Assembly (NCBI GenBank): GCA_903909015.1
Contig: CAIVUE010000068.1
Coordinates: 1-32,243, forward strand
Length of the DNA: 32,243 nucleotides
From: an uncultured Methylophilaceae bacterium
GTDB taxonomy: Bacteria; Pseudomonadota; Gammaproteobacteria; Burkholderiales; Methylophilaceae
Direction: 5' to 3'
Shown here: in pieces, positions 1 to 8,354 of the stretch
Layout: each line of letters opens with the position of its first letter
How positions within the stretch are numbered: position 1 is the stretch's first letter
Made by a program: the position numbers and the translations under genes
Notes under the pieces: generated by a model
What the model saw: the letters and a program-made list of their open reading frames with translations, nothing else
What the model was told of the DNA's origin: nothing
The model's database searches: none

Positions 1-316
1 CCCATATGTAGGTGCTGGTGTCTCATACGTTCGCGCTATGGATCGTAGCCTTACAGCTAATACTAGCGTAGGTAATCTTCCAATTCATATTGAACGCAAC
101 AGTTTTGGTCCAGCAATACAAGCTGGTGTTGACTACAACCTAGAAAACAAATGGTTGTTGAACGTTGATGTTAAGAAGATTTGGTTTAGCACTGACGTTA
201 CGGTTGACTCAAGTGGAAACCCTGGTGGCCTAGGCCTACCAGCAGGCTGGCATAAAATCGACAGTCTTGACGTAGACCCATGGGTTGTCTCAGTCGGTTT
301 TGGTAAGAAGTTCTAA
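1..316 (+). CDS. ompW: OmpW family outer membrane protein, C-terminal part (5' truncated by window edge)
   Basis: Open frame from position 2 (PYVGAGVSYVRAMDRS...) ending ...DPWVVSVGFGKKF*, typical OmpW beta-barrel C-terminus with terminal aromatic residue. Confidence 0.85.
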   Translation, partial: PYVGAGVSYVRAMDRSLTANTSVGNLPIHIERNSFGPAIQAGVDYNLENKWLLNVDVKKIWFSTDVTVDSSGNPGGLGLPAGWHKIDSLDVDPWVVSVGFGKKF

Positions 317-355
317 ATTTATTAGAAAATCTCCACATAGTTTGATTCCACCCTC

Positions 356-386
356 GCCCCTGTTGTCACCAGCAGGGGCTTTTTTT
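356..386 (+). terminator. Rho-independent terminator of ompW
   Basis: GCCCCTGTTG-TCAC-CAGCAGGGGC stem-loop followed by TTTTTTT. Confidence 0.9.
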
Positions 387-395
387 AACCAAAAT

Positions 396-442
396 TTGAA
401 CAATAAAGTAGCCGAGGCATGCTCAGCTATTTTATTGTTCAA
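396..442. repeat. Long imperfect inverted repeat (21-nt arms, 5-nt loop) just 3' of hemN
   Basis: TTGAACAATAAAGTAGCCGAG-GCATG-CTCAGCTATTTTATTGTTCAA; arms complementary except two positions. Confidence 0.8.
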
Positions 443-447
443 TACTT

Positions 448-1878
448 CTAAATAATTTTAGAGAATCTTGCTCTATTTTTATCTGTCTGCAAATAGCGAT
501 CAAAATGCATCGCAACCCCTCTGACAAAGAACCATCCACGACTGGTCACTTGAATACTATGATCATCAACTTCAACAAGCCCTTCCGCCTCAAGCGCTTT
601 TAATCTAGTCAATTCTGGGGCAAAGTATTGCTTAAAGTTGATCATGTAAGCTAGCTCTACCGCCTCAAACTGCAGCTCACCTTGGCACATAATAGCCATA
701 ATGACCGCTCTACGAACTAAATCATCAGTACTAAGCGCTAAACCTTTAACTACGGGAAGCTTTCCTTGATTAATCTGATCATAGTATTCATCTAATGTTT
801 TAGCATTCTGGCTGTATGTGCTACCTACACGCCCAATGGCTGAAACACCGAGAGCGATTAAATCACAATCAGGTTGGGTACTATATCCTTGAAAATTACG
901 ATGTAAACGGCCCTGACGTTTTGCAATTGCTAGCGGATCGGTTGGTAAAGCAAAATGGTCCATGCCAACATAAACATAACCAGCACTTAAAAATGTTGAA
1001 ATGGCAATTGAAAGCATCTCAATCTTATCAGCAGCCACAGGCAAATCAGCAGCCTCAATTCTACGTTGTGGCTTAAATCGTTCAGGCAAGTGCGCGTAAG
1101 CATAAAGCGCAATCCGCTCAGGCTTCAATGTTGCAACCTGTTTCAAGGTACGTGCGAAAGACTCTGGGGTTTGTTTAGGCAATCCATAAATTAAATCAAC
1201 ATTCACAGAGTCAAAACCCAATCGACGGGCGGTTCCAATCAGGTCAAAAACCTGTTCAGCTGGCTGGATACGATGCACCGCCTTTTGAACTTCAGGATCG
1301 AAATCTTGCACACCAAAACTTAAACGATTAAAACCCAAACTGGCTAAATTAGCCAAACGCTTTTCATCTACCGTGCGAGGATCGATCTCAATTGAGTATT
1401 CACCCCCTTCAGCCAACACAAAGTTGCGCTTAATCATACCCATTAGCTGGGTAAGCTCTTCATCATTAAAGAACGTTGGTGAACCCCCGCCCAAATGGAG
1501 CTGGCTAATGGTCTGACCCGACCCTAGGTGTTTTATATGCAAATCAATTTCGTGGCGCAAATACTCTAAGTACTCAGTACCACGCTCGTGCCGTTTGGTA
1601 ATGATTTTGTTGCATGCACAATAAAAACAAAGTGATTCACAAAATGGAACATGGACGTAAATAGATAAAGGCAAGGCCATTGCACCGATACGTCTTTTTT
1701 CAAGCGCATGCTGATAATCTTCAACGCCAAAAGCATCAACGAAACGATCTGCTGTTGGATAAGAAGTATAGCGTGGTCCAGCCACATCATATTTTTGGAG
1801 CATTTCATAGGTAATTTCGACCAAAGATTCGGCCTCAGAATTACCTTTCATATTTTCCACGCTGTTAGCAACCGACAT
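448..1878 (-). CDS. hemN: Oxygen-independent coproporphyrinogen III oxidase (radical SAM)
   Basis: GPRYTSYPTADRF N-terminus, CX3CX2C motif (CESLCFYC), LHLGGGSPTFF, SFGVQDFDPEVQKAVHR; start at ATG 1878 preceded by AGGA. Confidence 0.95.
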   Translation of the reverse strand: MSVANSVENMKGNSEAESLVEITYEMLQKYDVAGPRYTSYPTADRFVDAFGVEDYQHALEKRRIGAMALPLSIYVHVPFCESLCFYCACNKIITKRHERGTEYLEYLRHEIDLHIKHLGSGQTISQLHLGGGSPTFFNDEELTQLMGMIKRNFVLAEGGEYSIEIDPRTVDEKRLANLASLGFNRLSFGVQDFDPEVQKAVHRIQPAEQVFDLIGTARRLGFDSVNVDLIYGLPKQTPESFARTLKQVATLKPERIALYAYAHLPERFKPQRRIEAADLPVAADKIEMLSIAISTFLSAGYVYVGMDHFALPTDPLAIAKRQGRLHRNFQGYSTQPDCDLIALGVSAIGRVGSTYSQNAKTLDEYYDQINQGKLPVVKGLALSTDDLVRRAVIMAIMCQGELQFEAVELAYMINFKQYFAPELTRLKALEAEGLVEVDDHSIQVTSRGWFFVRGVAMHFDRYLQTDKNRARFSKII

Positions 1879-1945
1879 AACCAACTTCCTAAGTTTTACA
1901 TTTTTTTACTTATTGCCACTTTGCCAGCTATGTGGGCAAAAGTCC

Positions 1946-1959
1946 TTGATATAAATCAA
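1946..1959. promoter_or_regulatory. FNR/Anr-type binding site
   Basis: TTGATATAAATCAA, exact match to TTGAT-N4-ATCAA, in the divergent hemN/fnr intergenic region. Confidence 0.8.
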
Positions 1960-2081
1960 ACGATTAGCGGCGTAAATCCATTCAAAAACCATCCGAAAGG
2001 CCACAAAGCAGCGGTCTCAATATCTACCCGTAAAGCGTTTCTCACTGTATGCTTACGTTATTAATTATTTCTTCAAAAAAT

Positions 2082-2810
2082 ATGACCGATAGCACCTTCA
2101 AAGTAGCGTGTTCAAGCTGCAATCTTCGTGAACTTTGCATGCCGGTTGGCCTTGAAATCACCGACATGAAAAAGCTTGACGAAGTCGTGGCAACACGCAA
2201 ACAAGTTAAGCAAGGTCAATTGCTATTTGGCAATGGAGATGCTTTCACCTCACTTTATGCAATTCGCACTGGCTTCTTCAAAACATGTATCTCTAACGAA
2301 GATGGTCGTGAACAAGTTACTGGCTTTCAGATGGCTGGTGAAATTATTGGTCTTGATGGCATCGTCACTGACCGTCATAGCTGTAATGCAGTAGCACTTG
2401 AGGATGCTGAAGTTTGCATCATGCCCTTTGCTAACGTGGAAGAACTCTCGCGTGAATTCCCTGTTTTACAACGTCATGTTCACAAAATCATGAGTCGTGA
2501 AATCGTCCGAGAAAATGGCATGATGATGATGCTTGGAAATATGCGTGCTGAAGAACGACTCGCTGCATTTCTACTTAATCTAGTCCAGCGCTTGCATGCC
2601 CGTGGATTTTCACAATCAGAAATGATTCTACGTATGACACGTGAAGAAATTGGCAGCTACCTAGGTCTAAAGCTAGAAACTATCAGCCGTACCTTTTCTA
2701 AGCTCAGCGATGATGGCATCATTGAAGTAAAACAACGCTACGTAAAGATTTTAGCGCCCGAAGAATTAAGAAAGATTTACAATCCACAGCCCTGCCAAAC
2801 TTCCATTTAG
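2082..2810 (+). CDS. fnr: FNR-like Crp-family transcriptional regulator with 4Fe-4S cysteines
   Basis: CSSCNLRELC (CX2CX5C) plus downstream Cys (HSCNAVALED); cNMP-binding-like domain; HTH REEIGSYLGLKLETISRTFSKL. ORF track starts at 2049; ATG 2082 (MTDSTFKVACSSC) seems more likely. Confidence 0.92.
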   Translation: MTDSTFKVACSSCNLRELCMPVGLEITDMKKLDEVVATRKQVKQGQLLFGNGDAFTSLYAIRTGFFKTCISNEDGREQVTGFQMAGEIIGLDGIVTDRHSCNAVALEDAEVCIMPFANVEELSREFPVLQRHVHKIMSREIVRENGMMMMLGNMRAEERLAAFLLNLVQRLHARGFSQSEMILRMTREEIGSYLGLKLETISRTFSKLSDDGIIEVKQRYVKILAPEELRKIYNPQPCQTSI

Positions 2811-2820
2811 TCATTGAAAA

Positions 2821-3684
2821 ATGAACGATGATCAATATCTCAACGTCGCTGATCATAATCGCGACGTAAGCGGTTTAACCTACATATACCCTGTCGTTTC
2901 TAGACGTGCTGGTGGCGTCTCAATTGGAATCAATCTCAACATTAATAACGCCTGTAATTGGCGCTGTCTCTATTGCCAAGTCCCAAATCTCAAAAGAGGC
3001 AGCCCGCCAGCAATTAATCTTGAGATCCTAGAAGATGAGCTACGTAGATTTCTAGACTATATTCTGAATGGCGATTTTATGCAGCGCTATGTCGCTGAAG
3101 GCGACCGTAAGTTACAAGATATCGCTTTCTCAGGGAATGGTGAACCCACAAGTGCAAAAGAGTTTCCTGAGGTACTCAAGATTGTTGAAAAATTACTCAA
3201 TGAATTTGGTTTAATTAATGCTTCATTAAAAAACCCCATCAAAGTTCGATTGATCACAAACGGCAGCTTGATGGACAAATCTCACGTGCTCGAGAGCATG
3301 CGCTATCTTGCTAAAATGAATGGTGAAGTATGGTTTAAGGTCGACGCTGGCACATCAGAAGGTATCGCCAAAATTAACGATGTAAATATTTCCATCCCTA
3401 GCGTCATCAATAGACTTAAGTCATGTGCTCAAGCATGCCCAACGTTTGTGCAAACTTGCATGGTGGCAATCGATGGCAATTTACCAACAGAAGCTGAAGT
3501 GGCATCGTATATTTCACTACTCGAAAAAGTAAAATATGATATCCAGGGAGTGCATCTTTACGGCTTAGCTAGACCATCAATGCAAGCGGAAGCCGAACGC
3601 TTAAGTCGAATTTCGCCAGAATGGCTAGAAAGTGTCGCACAAGAAATTAGATCGATAGGACTTGAGGCTTATGTCAGCCCCTAG
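2821..3684 (+). CDS. Radical SAM protein (COG0731-like Fe-S oxidoreductase)
   Basis: CNWRCLYCQ (CX3CX2C), AFSGNGEPTS motif, VRLITNGSL; 10 nt after fnr. Confidence 0.8.
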   Translation: MNDDQYLNVADHNRDVSGLTYIYPVVSRRAGGVSIGINLNINNACNWRCLYCQVPNLKRGSPPAINLEILEDELRRFLDYILNGDFMQRYVAEGDRKLQDIAFSGNGEPTSAKEFPEVLKIVEKLLNEFGLINASLKNPIKVRLITNGSLMDKSHVLESMRYLAKMNGEVWFKVDAGTSEGIAKINDVNISIPSVINRLKSCAQACPTFVQTCMVAIDGNLPTEAEVASYISLLEKVKYDIQGVHLYGLARPSMQAEAERLSRISPEWLESVAQEIRSIGLEAYVSP

Positions 3685-3698
3685 CGCAAAAACACAAT

Positions 3699-3729
3699 AA
3701 AAAAGGCACAGAAATTCTGTGCCTTTTTT
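3699..3729. terminator. Bidirectional rho-independent terminator between the radical SAM gene and gnd
   Basis: AAAAAAGGCACAGAAATTCTGTGCCTTTTTT, A-run and T-run flanking a GC-rich stem, convergent genes on both sides. Confidence 0.9.
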
Positions 3730-3749
3730 ATTTAGTGCTATCAGTCCAA

Positions 3750-5261
3750 TTAAATCTCGTATTGTGGACGACCAGCTTCTGGCCAATCTAGATGGTAGAA
3801 CTGACCACGTGGTTGATCAACACGCTCATATGTATGCGCCCCGAAATAATCACGTTGCGCTTGCAACAAGTTAGCTGGAAGCACTGCACTTCTGTAACCA
3901 TCATAGTATGACAATGCAGCACAGAAACCTTGAGCTGGGATGCCATTTGTCACTGCTAATGCAATGACCTTACGCCATCCAGCTTGGCCATCATTCATTG
4001 CTTGAGTGAAATATGGATCCAGCATTAAGTTCTTCAAGCGTGAATTAAGCGCATATGCATCAGTAATTTTCTGCAAGAATCGTGCACGAATAATACAACC
4101 CCCGCGCCATATTTGTGCAATTTCACCAAAGTTCAATTTCCAGTTGTAAGCCACTTGAGCTTTATCAATTAACTGGAAGCCTTGAGCATAAGCACAAATT
4201 TTTGAGCAATAAAGTGCATTCTTAATCGCCTCAATGATTTCTTTCTTATCAGATTCAGTTTTAATCACTGGGCCTTTAAGAATTTTACTTGCTTCAACAC
4301 GCTCTTCTTTCAAACTTGAAAGCGCACGAGCATAAACAGCTGCAGCAATCGCATTTGCTGGGGCACCTAACTCTAGGGCGTTTGCAGCAGTCCATTGGCC
4401 TGTACCCTTTTGACCAGCAGCATCCATCACCATATCAACTAAATAACCTTTACCTGCAGGATCCTTTTGCTGAAGAATATCGCCAGTGATTTCAATCAAG
4501 AAACTAGATAATTCACCCTTATTCCAGTCTTCAAAAATCTTGCCGATTTCTCCTGCTTCCATCCCTAGCAAGTTTTTCATTAACCAGTAGGCTTCGCAAA
4601 TTAATTGCATATCGATATATTCAATACCGTTATGAACCATTTTCACATAGTGGCCGGCTCCGTCTGGACCAATATATTCAGCACATGAAAACCCACCTTC
4701 TACAGGCTTTCCTGGCTTACCGCCTTCCAACGGCACACCAGTTTTTGGATCTACTTTAGCTGCAATGTCGCGCCAAATTGGTTCCAAACTGGCCCACGCT
4801 TTACGCGTGCCAGAAGGCATTAAACTTGGGCCAAAACGCGCACCCGTCTCACCACCTGAAACGCCAGAGCCAATAAAATCAATACCCTTAGCAGCCAATT
4901 CTTTTTCACGACGAATGGTATCCGTCCACAAAGCATTACCGCCATCAATAATGATGTCGCCTTGCTCAAGAAACGGCAACAATGCATTAATAGTTACGTC
5001 CGTTGCACTGCCTGCTTTTACTAACAAAATAATCTTACGTGGACGCTTAATACTCAACACGAAAGAAGCTAAATCCGCATGCCCAACGACATTCTCATGT
5101 GATGGCTCATTCTTTTTACATTCTTCAATAAAGTTCACCATTTTTTTAGGGTCGCGGTTGTATACCGCAATGGTGTAGCCATGATCGGCAATATTGAGGG
5201 CAAGGTTTTGGCCCATCACAGCAAGGCCAACTAGGCCAATATCAGCATTTTTGGTGGTCAT
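3750..5261 (-). CDS. gnd: 6-phosphogluconate dehydrogenase (decarboxylating)
   Basis: [71 protein letters not shown]. Confidence 0.95.
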   Translation of the reverse strand: MTTKNADIGLVGLAVMGQNLALNIADHGYTIAVYNRDPKKMVNFIEECKKNEPSHENVVGHADLASFVLSIKRPRKIILLVKAGSATDVTINALLPFLEQGDIIIDGGNALWTDTIRREKELAAKGIDFIGSGVSGGETGARFGPSLMPSGTRKAWASLEPIWRDIAAKVDPKTGVPLEGGKPGKPVEGGFSCAEYIGPDGAGHYVKMVHNGIEYIDMQLICEAYWLMKNLLGMEAGEIGKIFEDWNKGELSSFLIEITGDILQQKDPAGKGYLVDMVMDAAGQKGTGQWTAANALELGAPANAIAAAVYARALSSLKEERVEASKILKGPVIKTESDKKEIIEAIKNALYCSKICAYAQGFQLIDKAQVAYNWKLNFGEIAQIWRGGCIIRARFLQKITDAYALNSRLKNLMLDPYFTQAMNDGQAGWRKVIALAVTNGIPAQGFCAALSYYDGYRSAVLPANLLQAQRDYFGAHTYERVDQPRGQFYHLDWPEAGRPQYEI

Positions 5262-5425
5262 TTTCTTCTCTTTTGGAGTTGTTTAATGGATGTGACTTGG
5301 CGCTCGACCAAATCAACAGAGGCGAAATTATAAATCGGATTTGATTCTAAAGCGCGTTATTAAAGAAAAAACTTACCTTCTTTTGTTAAGAAATTAGTCC
5401 TATAATCACCTTAGGGCTATTAGGA

Positions 5426-5845
5426 ATGTCTACCCAGACACCAAATAATTTGAATAAAAAACATCACATTCAGTTTTTCATATTTTGGTTAGTTGCACTA
5501 CAACTAATATCGCCGTTTTTGCATGCCCATGCATTTGGCGTTGGTGCAGTCAATAGCGCGCCCGGTATTCATTTGCATCTAGATGAAATTGATTCAATTA
5601 CAAGTTCCGACTATCAGAAACCAACCTTACATAACGAAGTTTTATCCGAACATGTTATTGGCATGCTAACGGGCGTTTCAGAAAAATCTGAATTCAACTT
5701 TTTATTACCGTTTTTATTTGTTTTAGCGTCACTGAGTCTTTACCTCGCATACGTTAGACGCTTTTACGCCCCTTCCTGCGCACCTATTGTTAAGCCAAAT
5801 TTTAAAGGCAACTTCCCGCCCCGCGCCCCTCCGTCAAGCCATTAA
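5426..5845 (+). CDS. Small membrane/periplasmic protein upstream of czcCBA (CzcI-like by position)
   Basis: N-terminal hydrophobic segment, His-containing segments (LHAHAFG, GIHLHLDE), second TM segment; immediately upstream of the efflux operon. Confidence 0.6.
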   Translation: MSTQTPNNLNKKHHIQFFIFWLVALQLISPFLHAHAFGVGAVNSAPGIHLHLDEIDSITSSDYQKPTLHNEVLSEHVIGMLTGVSEKSEFNFLLPFLFVLASLSLYLAYVRRFYAPSCAPIVKPNFKGNFPPRAPPSSH

Positions 5846-5916
5846 ATTTCAGGCGGCATTTGCCGCTTACCTGAACAGATAACTGCTTAGCAGTTTGTAT
5901 TAATGGAGTGATCTTA

Positions 5917-7176
5917 ATGTTTCTGAATTTTAAATTAATAAATCCGTATTTTTTGTTATGGGTTTTATATTGTTTGTTGTTTAGCGCCACAGCTTTTGCT
6001 GAACAAGATGAACACGACCATGATTTGCAGATCAGCGCTCAACTCAGCCTCCATGATCTGGTTGAGAAAACCATAGCCCGTTATCCAGATAGCGCATTAT
6101 TAGCTGCAAAACAAATCGAAATTGACGCAAAAAATAAACGTGCGAATGGCATTTTGCCTGCCGCACCAGCCATTGGGCTACTCAACCGAAATGATCTCAT
6201 TACTAGTAACCGTGGTGAACGCGAGTGGGAAGCAGAGCTAGAGCTACCTGTTTGGCTTCCTGGGCAAAGAGCTGCACGTGAAGCGATTGCTCGCGATGCT
6301 GCGCTAGGTCTTGTTGATGCGCGTGCAACACTTAACTTACAAGTGGCGGGCATGGTTCGTGATGCACTTTGGGATATCGCAATGATGACACATCAAGCCA
6401 CCCTTGCAAAAAGCCGTCATCAAACATCATTAGCCTTACTGAATGATGTGGAAAAGCGAGTAAAAGCTGGCGACTTGCCAAAAACAGACATCATGCTTGC
6501 ACAAAATGAAGCATACCAAGCAGAGACCTTTTTGTTGCGTGCTGAGGCTGAGGTAAAACATGCGCAATTTAGATATATATTGCTTACGGGGTCACATACA
6601 GCCCCCGAAGCATTTTCAGAGCAACAAGTAAAAACTTCGCTAAATGATAATCACCCAGCTCTCCGTGATGCCTCTAAGAAACTATTGATTGCCGATGACG
6701 AACGCACTTTAGTCAAAGTTGAGCGTCGTGAAAATCCAACCGTTTCCTTTAACGCACGCAGTCAACGTGGCCCTTTTGATAACCAAGCTAACGAAAGCTT
6801 AGGCTTAAAACTGCGTATCCCATTTGAAACAGAAACGCACAGCGCACCCTTAGTCGCAAATGCAGAAATGAATTACGCTAAAAATCAAGCAGAGTCGCAA
6901 CACCTTCGCTACACATTAGAAGCGGCTTTTCATGAGGCTGAACACAACTTAGAGGTAACCACAGCAGAACTAGCCATCACCACTAAACAACATGCAAACG
7001 CCCAAGAAAGTTTACGTCTTGCTAAAAAATCCTTTGCACTAGGCGAGACAGATTTAGTAAGTCTTTTGCGTGTGCAAGCCTCAGCTTATGAGGCAGAGCG
7101 TGCAATGAAACAGCGCCAAATTCAATTGCAATGGGATACCGCACATTACAACCAAGCGGCAGGAGAAATGCCATGA
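5917..7176 (+). CDS. czcC: TolC-like outer membrane component of HME-RND efflux (CzcC-like)
   Basis: Signal peptide, outer membrane efflux protein pattern (coiled coil, LRIPFETE...), followed by membrane fusion protein and RND genes; ATG 5917 has GGAG upstream (track begins at GTG 5908). Confidence 0.85.
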   Translation: MFLNFKLINPYFLLWVLYCLLFSATAFAEQDEHDHDLQISAQLSLHDLVEKTIARYPDSALLAAKQIEIDAKNKRANGILPAAPAIGLLNRNDLITSNRGEREWEAELELPVWLPGQRAAREAIARDAALGLVDARATLNLQVAGMVRDALWDIAMMTHQATLAKSRHQTSLALLNDVEKRVKAGDLPKTDIMLAQNEAYQAETFLLRAEAEVKHAQFRYILLTGSHTAPEAFSEQQVKTSLNDNHPALRDASKKLLIADDERTLVKVERRENPTVSFNARSQRGPFDNQANESLGLKLRIPFETETHSAPLVANAEMNYAKNQAESQHLRYTLEAAFHEAEHNLEVTTAELAITTKQHANAQESLRLAKKSFALGETDLVSLLRVQASAYEAERAMKQRQIQLQWDTAHYNQAAGEMP

Positions 7177-8354
7177 GCCAACTCAAAGTGCAATCTATCA
7201 GCCCATCTAAAAAATTAGGAATCAGCATGCTAACCTCCTCAAAATATTTATTACTTTTGCTTAGCTTGATGTGTACAAGTTTCAATATTGCCAACGCTAA
7301 GGAACTCGTTCGCGTCACCCCAGCACAAATTAAAACCATCGGCATTGAGACCTCTCCTATACAAATCAACAAAAATGCCAATAGCCAACACTTACCTGGG
7401 GAAGTTGTAGTGCCTGTAGACCAAGCCCGCATAATAAGCGCGCCTCAATCAGGTCTCATCGAACAAATGTTAGTAGCAACAGGGCAGAGCGTTAAACAAG
7501 GTCAAGCGCTTGCACATTTAAGCAGCCCAAATTTGGTTGCATTACAGCGCGATCATTTACAAGCCTTGTCACAACAACGTCTCTCTCAAAATTCTCTTAA
7601 TCGCGATGCAGAGCTTTACAAAGATGGGATCATCGCTGAGCGCCGTTACCTCACTTCTGAGAGCAACCATGCAGAAGTCAATGCTTTACTTGGCGAACGT
7701 CGGCAAGCATTAAAACTTTCAGGCATGAGTTCGCAAGCAATTAAAAGTTTAGAAACGAGTGGAACCTACACCAATGGCATTACCCTTAGCGCGCCGATTG
7801 AAGGGATGGTACTAGAACAACTCGTCACGGCAGGGCAGCGTGTTGATATCGCAACGCCTATTTATCGCATCGCGAAACTTTCACCACTTTGGCTAGAGAT
7901 TCATGTGCCAACACAAGCGTTGAGCAATATTCAATTGGGTATGAAAGTCAGCATTATTAATTCAGAAGCTTCCGGCAAAGTAATTGCAATTGTGCCTAAC
8001 GTAAACAAGTTGGACCAAACCGCATTGGTGCGTGTGGCAATTAATAATGGCACTTCATCATTAGCCCCAGGACAAATGGTGGAGGCTGAAATCGCGCAAC
8101 CTCTCAACAATAAATCAACAAGCTTTAGCGTAGCAAAAAGCGCGATTGTGCAAATTAACGATAGCAAAAACGCCAACCAAACTTTAGTCTTTGTCCAAAC
8201 CAAAGATGGTTTCGAGCCGCGCACTATCAAAGTGATGAATAACACGGGCACGCAAACATTTATTACTGGCGACTTTGCAGGCACTGAGCGCATCGTCACA
8301 TCAGGCACCGCAGCCCTCAAAGCTAAAATGCAAGGCATAGGCGGGGGCGAATAA
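7173..8354 (+). CDS. czcB: RND efflux periplasmic adaptor (CzcB-like membrane fusion protein)
   Basis: Barrel-sandwich motif (SAPQSGLIEQMLVATGQSVKQGQALAHLSSPNL), position between czcC and czcA; ATGs overlap czcC stop. Track start 7131 lies within czcC. Confidence 0.88.
   Translation: MSQLKVQSISPSKKLGISMLTSSKYLLLLLSLMCTSFNIANAKELVRVTPAQIKTIGIETSPIQINKNANSQHLPGEVVVPVDQARIISAPQSGLIEQMLVATGQSVKQGQALAHLSSPNLVALQRDHLQALSQQRLSQNSLNRDAELYKDGIIAERRYLTSESNHAEVNALLGERRQALKLSGMSSQAIKSLETSGTYTNGITLSAPIEGMVLEQLVTAGQRVDIATPIYRIAKLSPLWLEIHVPTQALSNIQLGMKVSIINSEASGKVIAIVPNVNKLDQTALVRVAINNGTSSLAPGQMVEAEIAQPLNNKSTSFSVAKSAIVQINDSKNANQTLVFVQTKDGFEPRTIKVMNNTGTQTFITGDFAGTERIVTSGTAALKAKMQGIGGGE

Noticed and set aside
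816-1076. Plus-strand 86-aa Gln-rich ORF inside hemN
   Set aside because: Antisense to a conserved coding frame and no recognisable domain; frame artefact.
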